Assembly (NCBI RefSeq): GCF_001467535.1
Contig: NZ_LNZC01000012.1
Location: forward strand, 366,379-430,378
DNA from: Legionella worsleiensis
Lineage (GTDB): Bacteria; Pseudomonadota; Gammaproteobacteria; Legionellales; Legionellaceae
DNA: 64,000 nucleotides
Direction of reading: 5' to 3'
Shown here one piece after another: positions 57,115 to 64,000 of this stretch (the first letter of the stretch is position 1; each line of letters begins with the position of its first letter). A model generated the notes under the pieces. It was not told where the DNA came from. It ran no database searches and saw only the letters and a list, made by a program, of their open reading frames with translations. Both the position numbers and the translations under genes were made by a program.

Positions 57115-58037
57115 AAAGAACGCAATCTTTGTTCGTGTATCATCTTCAGGCCGCTGTGCAAAGCCTGAACTTGCTTTGCCGTAAACCTTTGGGAACAATG
57201 ATGACGGTTATCGTCATTGCCATTGCATTAGCTTTACCTGCCCTTTTTTGGGTCTTTACCGATAATCTGGGCAATTTGACCATAAGTTGGCAACGTGGAG
57301 GGCACATCTCTCTGTACTTGCAACCCGCTTTAACTCAAACGGAACAAACGCAATTATTAGAAAAAATACGCAATACGGAAGGGGTTGGTCAAGCATCTTT
57401 AACTTCATCCAAAGAGGGTTTGGCTGAGTTAACCCAACAGGAGGGAATGCATGACATCATGCGCTACCTACCAGAAAATCCTTTACCTGCGGTGATTAAA
57501 ATAGTCCCGGCTCTTGTTATCGATTCGCCGGCAAAACTGGATTTGCTCTCAAGGCAATTTAAAGCCTTTCCGGAAGTAGAACAAGTCAAGCTTGATATGG
57601 AGTGGATAAACCGGCTTCATGCTATTCTTATTTTTGTAGGTTATTTAGCCAAAGCGCTCATGGCTTTGCTTGCTCTTGCTGTGGTCATTGTTATAGGCAA
57701 CACGCTGCGCCTTGCTCTAAGTAACAGGCAAGAAGAAATTCAGATTTTAAAACTGATAGGCGCAACTGATGCCTTTATTCTCAGACCTTTTTTATATTCG
57801 GGCATCTGGTATGGCATGGCCGGAGCAGTTTGCGCTGTTTTTTTGGTGAATATTTTTATCTTAAGTTTAGGTGTTGTCGTGAATCAACTGGCTGTTGCTT
57901 ATCAAATGCACTATCCGCTGACATTGCTGACAATGAGACAAATCTTGCTACTTGTTTTTTTTGCAATTATACTCGGGTGGCTCGGAGCTCTATTGTCGGT
58001 AAAAAGGCAATTGGCTTCTATAGAACCCTATAATTAG
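57108..58037 (+). CDS. ftsX: Cell division permease-like protein FtsX
   Basis: 309 residues with four membrane segments (about 25-48, 180-205, 228-255, 275-297) and a large periplasmic loop between the first two, the part that contacts EnvC-type or other amidase activators. It overlaps ftsE by seven bases. ftsYEX-rpoH is a common gammaproteobacterial order. Confidence 0.93.
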   Translation: MLKRTQSLFVYHLQAAVQSLNLLCRKPLGTMMTVIVIAIALALPALFWVFTDNLGNLTISWQRGGHISLYLQPALTQTEQTQLLEKIRNTEGVGQASLTSSKEGLAELTQQEGMHDIMRYLPENPLPAVIKIVPALVIDSPAKLDLLSRQFKAFPEVEQVKLDMEWINRLHAILIFVGYLAKALMALLALAVVIVIGNTLRLALSNRQEEIQILKLIGATDAFILRPFLYSGIWYGMAGAVCAVFLVNIFILSLGVVVNQLAVAYQMHYPLTLLTMRQILLLVFFAIILGWLGALLSVKRQLASIEPYN

Positions 58038-58088
58038 TGTATAATAAAGCAGATAATTACTTTAGTGTTGATGACTGGAGGAAGTAGT

Positions 58089-58943
58089 ATGAGTCAACAG
58101 TTGCAACTTGCTGCAATGAATCTACCCGTTGGTAGTCTTGATTCTTATATTCATCGGGTAAATCAAATTCCAATGCTTAGTCTGGAAGAAGAAATTGCTT
58201 GTGCCGAGCGTTTTCACTCTGAAGGAGATATAGAAGCAGCAAGACGTCTGGTACTTGCTCACTTACGTTATGTGGTTAGGGTAGCTCGAGGTTACCTGGG
58301 CTACGGTTTGCCCTTGAATGATTTAATTCAGGAAGGCAATGTCGGTTTGATGAAGGCTGTTAAGCGTTTTGATCCTAAAATGGGCGTTCGTCTTGTTTCT
58401 TTTGCGGTTCACTGGATTAAAGCGGAAATTCATGAGTTTGTTTTGCGTAATTGGCGTATTGTCAAAATCGCAACAACCAAAGCGCAACGTAAATTATTTT
58501 TTAATCTGCGCCAAATGAAAAATCGCTTGGGCTGGTTTAGCAATGAAGAGGTTGATGCTGTAGCGAAAGACCTGGGCGTTAGCCGTGAGGATGTCCTGGT
58601 TATGGAGCAGCGCCTGAATGTTATGGATTCATCTTATGACGCTCCTGAAGTTGATGATAATGATGACGCTTATAAGGCTCCAGAACGTTATTTGTTCGAT
58701 GTTAATGACGATCCTGCGTTAATGCTGGAAAAAGAAGACACGGGCGATCAAAGCCGTGAACGACTGATGTGCGCCATGGAACAGCTCGATGAGCGCAGTC
58801 AGGATATTTTACAGCAACGCTGGCTTGCTGAGGATAAATTAACCCTGCATGATTTAGCCGATAAATACGGTGTATCCGCCGAACGTGTCCGGCAGCTTGA
58901 AAAAAATGCCATGAAGAAAATTCGCCAATACATGGAATCATAA
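58089..58943 (+). CDS. rpoH: Heat-shock sigma factor RpoH (sigma-32)
   Basis: 284 residues from ATG 58089 with AGGAAG 5 bp upstream. Region 2 has [55 protein letters not shown]. The RpoH box QRKLFFNLR follows. Region 4 is [34 protein letters not shown] lies about 45 bp before the start, so it can be expressed independently of ftsX. Confidence 0.96.
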   Translation: MSQQLQLAAMNLPVGSLDSYIHRVNQIPMLSLEEEIACAERFHSEGDIEAARRLVLAHLRYVVRVARGYLGYGLPLNDLIQEGNVGLMKAVKRFDPKMGVRLVSFAVHWIKAEIHEFVLRNWRIVKIATTKAQRKLFFNLRQMKNRLGWFSNEEVDAVAKDLGVSREDVLVMEQRLNVMDSSYDAPEVDDNDDAYKAPERYLFDVNDDPALMLEKEDTGDQSRERLMCAMEQLDERSQDILQQRWLAEDKLTLHDLADKYGVSAERVRQLEKNAMKKIRQYMES

Positions 58944-59028
58944 AGCAGTTTCTACATACTCCAGCCCTTGTTCTCTGCTCATCCACCCTATGCTGGCTGA
59001 ATGGTTAACAGAGGCTGGTGTATTGTCT

Positions 59029-59946
59029 TTAAGGTTTGATTTGTGGATGTATTTCCTTGTACCCAAATTGCGGTTCAATCGAGTTAGTTAAAAACTCACC
59101 AACCAGCTGTTCTACCCGCTCATCCATCAAGACACTCACGTGATCTGCATCAGGTAATAAGGCCAGATTGGCTTTTTTGTATTCCTTGCAAAAAATAATG
59201 GATTCTTTAGGTTTAACGGTAATGTCATTTTTTCCATGAATGCATAAAAAGGGGATGTCTGCGGCTTGAGACGTAAAATATTTTAAACGTATGAGTTTGG
59301 GATCAATATCTGCTTGCTGATGAATCAAATGACGTAGTTGCAAATATCCATGACCAGTGAGTTTCATCCGCCGAGCAATGGTATTTACTGGGCTGCGCAT
59401 TTGTGTTGGCGATGCAATTAATATGACTCGTTCGGGTTTGGTATGCAGCTGCCATTGTGGAAATTGACCTGCCAGGTTGAGAGTACTTAATAGCATGGAA
59501 CCACCAAATGAATGACCAATTAATCCATGAAAGGGCCCATGTTGGTTGATGGTTTCTTTTAAAACAGTGACTGCGTCCGTCCAGGGAAGTTGTATTCCTT
59601 TTGCTTCTCCATGTGCAGGAAAATCCAGAGCATAAACCTCATAACCGTTTAGGTGCAGATAGCGAATCAATCGTACCATATAGGCCGCACGTGACATCCA
59701 ACCGTGAGCGATAAGAACTTTTTTGCCATTGGCGTTTTTAGCCGGAGCAAATCGATGGATCACGTGGTGACGAGGAGTGTCCTGATGGATGGCTTCACTA
59801 CGTTTAATTTCAATATATTCGCAAGCCATTCTGGCAAAATCCCGATATTGTTTATCCAGAGGAAAATGAAGGGGGGTTATAAATAATTGATAGCACAGCT
59901 GCGCATGGAGAAAATCCCGAATTTGTGTGAGTGAATTAGTCATCAT
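59029..59946 (-). CDS. Alpha/beta hydrolase (lysophospholipase/esterase-like)
   Basis: 305 residues. Oxyanion region KVLIAHGWMSRAAYM, nucleophile elbow GHSFGGSM (about 149), acid in CIHGKNDITVK, His in LPDADHVSVLMDE. Cytoplasmic, no signal peptide. It converges with rpoH and diverges from the giant gene at 60170. Substrate unknown. Confidence 0.82.
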   Translation of the reverse strand: MMTNSLTQIRDFLHAQLCYQLFITPLHFPLDKQYRDFARMACEYIEIKRSEAIHQDTPRHHVIHRFAPAKNANGKKVLIAHGWMSRAAYMVRLIRYLHLNGYEVYALDFPAHGEAKGIQLPWTDAVTVLKETINQHGPFHGLIGHSFGGSMLLSTLNLAGQFPQWQLHTKPERVILIASPTQMRSPVNTIARRMKLTGHGYLQLRHLIHQQADIDPKLIRLKYFTSQAADIPFLCIHGKNDITVKPKESIIFCKEYKKANLALLPDADHVSVLMDERVEQLVGEFLTNSIEPQFGYKEIHPQIKP

Positions 59947-60169
59947 GATGTTATTCCCCTCAATTTTTAATTTAAGTTTAGACCAAACTAAAAAAAGAGT
60001 GTGTCATTTTCAGTCGTGGTGTCATTTGATCGCATGAAGCCGCTATCAGCGCTACCTGGATTTTTATTACGAACCGTTGATTGCCATTTATTGGTGTTTA
60101 TAAATTGACTTAAGACGTGATATCTTAGTCGCCAAGGTCTGCAATAAGTCAAATTATCCGGCGTTATTG

Positions 60170-63100
60170 ATGAAATTTATAAAAATACTGAGCGAAATAG
60201 CGTTTATTAAGAAAAGCCGCCAAAATACTGATACAAGGAAGTTACCTGAACACATCAAAGAAAAAGTGATGCAGAGGGACCGAGTAAACCAGGAAAAAGC
60301 AGAAGGTCGTTTTAATCGGTTATTAGACCGAGTCAGGCAAGCAAATGGCCCTGTTGCGGCAGATTATGTCGCACGCATCTGTAGCGATGACACACCCGAA
60401 GGCGGGGATGCAACGAGGTATGCTGCATCAAGCAGTCAGGCCGATTCTGGGATAGGATCTGGTAATAAACCATGGTCATCTTATGTTAATCGATTTCTTT
60501 ACCAAAAAATTATTCTGTTATGTAAACTGGCGTATCTTCAGGAGCAAAGTGGTAACCCTAAAAAACATGCCAGGAAATTATCCTGTATTTTTGACAGTGA
60601 AAAAGCAATTTATCATTACCTCATCAATTTCCCTAAATGGAACAAGGTTACTAATCTGGTTTTTGATGCCTGTCGCTTCACATTACCTTCTCTGGATCCG
60701 CGTCATTTTTTATTGTGGAAAAAAAGAGCACAAATTTTGGAGAACATGCTTAATCCACGCTTTAGAATTTTATTAGCACACGCAGCGGCCATAAAGCGGA
60801 TGAGTTTATTAGGGCAATTCGTCTATACAAATATTGGTCAAATAAAGGTTAAAGAGACGGAGCTGGCGAATACAATTCGTAGATATCAAGTCGTTGCCCA
60901 ATCCCCTGTAAAACATCCCGATTTAAATGATAAAAGAGCACGCCAGGATAAATTAAGTTATTTGAGCAGAGAAAAAGAAAGGTTGTATTTGGAATTGGCA
61001 GCGCTTGCTCGAGGGATTCGCCTGGAGCACGCATCTTTGCTCGTTTTGCAGGCTTTTTATGAGGAATATAAATACCACAATGATCGAGCACGTCGTTTGC
61101 TCGTTCGTTATGGAATCAGGGAACAAACCAGGGCAGTGTTTGATTCCTTGAAACGAGACAATGATGATAAGGCTATTCCTGCTATCACTATAAAGGGGTC
61201 TGAGGTTGGTTTTCCCAAAACCTATTTAACCAAACTAAATACATCAGTCGATGAAGAAGCGGCTTTGGCGGTTTGCCTTGGGAAATTGACGTATTGCTGT
61301 CAATCGTTAGATGGTGATGCATATGAATGTGTTGTCCATGGTATTGGATCGCCTAATGGTGCTTTTTATGTGCTGTTTTCTGGAGATGAAGATCATCTTA
61401 ATTTGCATGATCCTGTTCTTGCTCAAGCCTGGGTTTGGCGAAGTACAGGTGGTGATTTATGTCTTGATTCAATTGAGGTTTCACATAACGTTTCTATTTC
61501 TTTGGTTATAACCATGTATCGTTATCTGGGCATGCTTCTTTGCGAGGAAAAGGGAATTAATCGGGTTAATACTGGAGTATCCTGTGGCGTCACTGATCGG
61601 GTGTCACTTGCTGATTACCCTGTAGTTTCTATAAAACCAGTAGATTATTACGGTTATACCAGTGCGACAAGACAAAGCGTTCTGGCTGAAAAATCGATGT
61701 TTTTTATCCACTATCAACCGGATACATCGAAATTGTTTCAGCAACTCATTATCCAAAGAACCCGCTTGTTTTTGTCTTCTTTGTTTCATTCACCTGAGCC
61801 ACTAATTAACAATGAACGTTTTAAAAAAATGATTGCTTATCTCGTTTATAAAAAACAAGACATGCGAGGGTATTTTCTTTACGATTTAATGCTTGATTTG
61901 GCTCAACATCGCCTGGAAGAGTTGGAGCAGCTCCTGGCTATCAATCGAACTTATTACACGGTGATAAATGAAACTGGTGTGCACTATTCACTAAAAATGA
62001 TGCTGGATTGGCATAAAAAAGGAGCTTATATTGGCTCAATGAATCAGGCAGGATGGAGGTTTGTCAACTACCAGGAGGTAATAAGTGAATTTAAAAGCGT
62101 TGTTTCACGTTATTTATCGAATACCTCAAATCCTGCCTTGCTCTCGTTCTCCTGTTCACCAATTACCTCAATGGCATTGACCAGTAAAAATTATCCCTTT
62201 TTTAAAAAATGGGTCAAATATTTTCTGGAGATTCAACTTCTTTTTGAGTCTGAGGCACTAATCAATTGGGTTGGGGGGATTTTATCCCGGGATGCATCAA
62301 TGACTCAACGGCATCTTAATATTTTTAACCTGTTTCCCAAAAGCCACCGGTTTAATATTATCCGTTCAGGAGAGAGGACAACACCCCTGCATTTAATGGC
62401 ATCCAATCCGGTCATGCTCAGTGCTTTTCTTAACAGGATACTCAAGGCTCAACGACTGGATGCAGTGAAACTAAAGAATAATTATGGCTTTTTGGTATTG
62501 CAATCTGCCATAGCCTATCCAGAGTCATTAGCTGTTATTTTTAAATCATTAACCGAAAAAGACCGGTTAGCTGTTTTGAAATTAACTCATTATGATGGCA
62601 CAAACCTATTGCATTTGGCGTTAGCTTATCGTGAATCGTTAGACACTATTCTTAAATTTATACCGTACTGTGAGGCGTTAAGTAGGATTAAACGTCCTGA
62701 TAGCCAAGGTAATCTATTGTTGCACCATACTGTTGCCTATTCCGATTCTTTGCGCATTGTTCTTGCACTTTATCCTGATGAAGACCACTTAAACGCAATA
62801 TGTTACGCCAATCATAAAGGGAATACGGTGTTGCATCAGGCGGCAATTTATCCTGAATCGTTACGAATTCTTCTGGAATTTTATCCCCCACAAGAGAGGC
62901 TTCGAGCTCTTCTTCAATGCAATAATTCAGGCGCTTCGGTTTTGCATTTAGCAAGCAAAAAAACCAAATCAATGAGCGTTATTCTTGAGTTACTGCCTGA
63001 AGACCAGAGACTGGGAGCCATTATCTATGCGGGTATTTCAGATAATATCAATGCCCCTTGGCATCCTAAAACGCCACAATCGCCTGATGAAGAGGAAATT

Positions 63101-64000
63101 CATTATTGGAGTGACGATGAGGTGAATGAACGCTCTTTTTCCGATGATGAGCTGGTGTTTGAGGAGTTTACTAGTCCTGAGGCACTGAGTACTTTTCTAC
63201 GGAGCTTGACTGAGGCACAACGGCTTGACACACTATGCCAGGTTGATGAGTTCGGCAATACTATGCTGCATCGAGCGGTAACTCAGCCTGATTTCCTCGG
63301 CGTTATTCTCACTTTTTTGCCTGAATTGCACAAATTAAGAATAGTGAGTATAGCAAATAATGCCGGTGACACCGCACTGCATTTGGCCGTAAAACACCAT
63401 CAATCCTTGCAAATGGTTTTGGACGTTTATCCTGAAGATCAAAAACGTGATGCCGTGTGTCAGGTTAATTACTGGGACTTCAGGGTTTTAGATTGTGCAG
63501 TTGACTGTCACCATTCGCTAAAAATCCTTCTGGAGCTTTTTTCCCAAGATCAATTGGGTGCTGTTGTAGCTCAGGTTATGAGTAATGGCCAAACGCTATT
63601 GCATGAGGCGGTAACTAATCCTTTATCGTTACGAATTATCCTTGATATGCTTCCCCAAGAGCAAAGACTTGAGGTTATTTCTCTGGTAAATCAGAGTGGA
63701 GACAGAGTGTTGGATTGTGCTTTAGCTCAGTGCAAGTCAGTGCACATTATTTTAGAGATTTATCCACCAGACCAACGGTTTGAAGCCTTATTTCGCATTA
63801 ATTATGATGCTCAAACTCTTATGCAGTTTATCCTCGAAAATCCGGGAATATTGGGCGTCATTTTCGATTTATTACCAGAAGAACAATGGATAAATGCAAT
63901 AATACAGCATGATAAGTTCGGTCGTAATTTGTTACACTATGCAGAAAGTAATCTCAGCTTGCTGAGAACGCTTTTGGAAAAGATACCTGTGGGCCAAAGG
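60170..64000 (+). CDS. Giant effector-like protein with CCQS domain and 37-residue ankyrin-like repeats, partial
   Basis: Open for 1277 codons from ATG 60170 to the end of the window with no stop, so its 3' end is missing. No signal peptide or membrane segment. Residues about 340-480 carry C376-C377-Q-S, C-x-x-HG, AQ-x-WVW and DSIE, the same domain as in the gene at 1149. From about residue 737 on there are at least twelve tandem 37-residue repeats of pattern xTxLHxA ... SLxxIL ... P-x-x-QRL ... NxxG, interrupted once by an acidic segment (about 963-1000). These are ankyrin-like. Shine-Dalgarno support is weak (CGG 8 bp upstream); a GTG/ATG pair at 60266-60271 is an alternative. Probably a Dot/Icm substrate; inference. 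Confidence 0.8.
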   Translation, partial: MKFIKILSEIAFIKKSRQNTDTRKLPEHIKEKVMQRDRVNQEKAEGRFNRLLDRVRQANGPVAADYVARICSDDTPEGGDATRYAASSSQADSGIGSGNKPWSSYVNRFLYQKIILLCKLAYLQEQSGNPKKHARKLSCIFDSEKAIYHYLINFPKWNKVTNLVFDACRFTLPSLDPRHFLLWKKRAQILENMLNPRFRILLAHAAAIKRMSLLGQFVYTNIGQIKVKETELANTIRRYQVVAQSPVKHPDLNDKRARQDKLSYLSREKERLYLELAALARGIRLEHASLLVLQAFYEEYKYHNDRARRLLVRYGIREQTRAVFDSLKRDNDDKAIPAITIKGSEVGFPKTYLTKLNTSVDEEAALAVCLGKLTYCCQSLDGDAYECVVHGIGSPNGAFYVLFSGDEDHLNLHDPVLAQAWVWRSTGGDLCLDSIEVSHNVSISLVITMYRYLGMLLCEEKGINRVNTGVSCGVTDRVSLADYPVVSIKPVDYYGYTSATRQSVLAEKSMFFIHYQPDTSKLFQQLIIQRTRLFLSSLFHSPEPLINNERFKKMIAYLVYKKQDMRGYFLYDLMLDLAQHRLEELEQLLAINRTYYTVINETGVHYSLKMMLDWHKKGAYIGSMNQAGWRFVNYQEVISEFKSVVSRYLSNTSNPALLSFSCSPITSMALTSKNYPFFKKWVKYFLEIQLLFESEALINWVGGILSRDASMTQRHLNIFNLFPKSHRFNIIRSGERTTPLHLMASNPVMLSAFLNRILKAQRLDAVKLKNNYGFLVLQSAIAYPESLAVIFKSLTEKDRLAVLKLTHYDGTNLLHLALAYRESLDTILKFIPYCEALSRIKRPDSQGNLLLHHTVAYSDSLRIVLALYPDEDHLNAICYANHKGNTVLHQAAIYPESLRILLEFYPPQERLRALLQCNNSGASVLHLASKKTKSMSVILELLPEDQRLGAIIYAGISDNINAPWHPKTPQSPDEEEIHYWSDDEVNERSFSDDELVFEEFTSPEALSTFLRSLTEAQRLDTLCQVDEFGNTMLHRAVTQPDFLGVILTFLPELHKLRIVSIANNAGDTALHLAVKHHQSLQMVLDVYPEDQKRDAVCQVNYWDFRVLDCAVDCHHSLKILLELFSQDQLGAVVAQVMSNGQTLLHEAVTNPLSLRIILDMLPQEQRLEVISLVNQSGDRVLDCALAQCKSVHIILEIYPPDQRFEALFRINYDAQTLMQFILENPGILGVIFDLLPEEQWINAIIQHDKFGRNLLHYAESNLSLLRTLLEKIPVGQR

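Overview
The window is chromosomal DNA of a Legionella species. The main evidence is two blocks of the Dot/Icm type IVB secretion locus (icmX, icmW, icmV, dotA at 35507-40911; dotD, dotC, dotB at 49587-52101). These are flanked by housekeeping operons with Legionella-like protein sequences and AT-rich codon use. DotA here is about 999 residues; from memory the L. pneumophila protein is about 1048. Another species or a divergent lineage is therefore possible, but the species cannot be fixed from the sequence alone.

Layout. 1-1148: tandem array of REP/inverted-REP pairs (BIME-like). 1149-5189: giant effector-like gene (ankyrin-like repeats, an uncharacterised CCQS domain, a YopJ-like cysteine acetyltransferase/protease domain). 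5266-8219: DUF4169, FadL-type porin, SPFH/NfeD membrane pair. 8389-10766: leftward operon of XRE regulator, possible sensory-domain protein and MFS transporter, followed by an orphan strong promoter that may make a small RNA. 11072-20148: yggU, tRNA-Val(GAC), thrS-infC(AUU start)-rpmI-rplT-pheS-pheT-ihfA, a 2Fe-2S protein, rplM-rpsI. 20282-24056: cytochrome bc1 operon petABC, sspA-sspB. 24198-31473: nnr-tsaE-amidase-mutL-miaA, a small zinc-finger gene and a family 9 glycosyltransferase. 31568-32521: YqjD/YqjE/YqjK-like envelope trio. 32641-35148: P1B-type ATPase with several degenerate catalytic motifs. 35507-40911: icmX/icmW divergent from icmV/dotA. 41052-47457: metabolic cassette between the two dot/icm blocks: dienelactone hydrolase, DUF6282 hydrolase, a fused beta-decarboxylating dehydrogenase-RraA protein, an alpha/beta hydrolase, a 4-hydroxy-2-oxovalerate-aldolase-like enzyme, and an ATP-grasp gene with a damaged 5' end. 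47524-47697: MITE with a 10-bp target duplication. 47733-55344: UshA-like nucleotidase, dotB-dotC-dotD, rsmD, a catalytic/non-catalytic M16 peptidase pair. 55407-58943: ftsY-ftsE-ftsX-rpoH. 59029-59946: alpha/beta hydrolase. 60170-end: a second giant effector-like gene, still open at the window end, with the same CCQS domain and an array of 37-residue ankyrin-like repeats.

How it fits together. Most of the window is core translation, respiration, cell-envelope and division machinery. The Dot/Icm blocks supply inner-membrane and lumen parts (DotA, IcmV, IcmX), the adaptor IcmW, the ATPase DotB and the outer-membrane lipoproteins DotC/DotD. The two giant genes at the edges look like substrates of that system and share a domain, so they probably belong to one effector family. 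The most unusual items are that shared CCQS domain, the YopJ-like catalytic triad, the degenerate P-type ATPase, the dehydrogenase-RraA fusion, the BIME array and the MITE.
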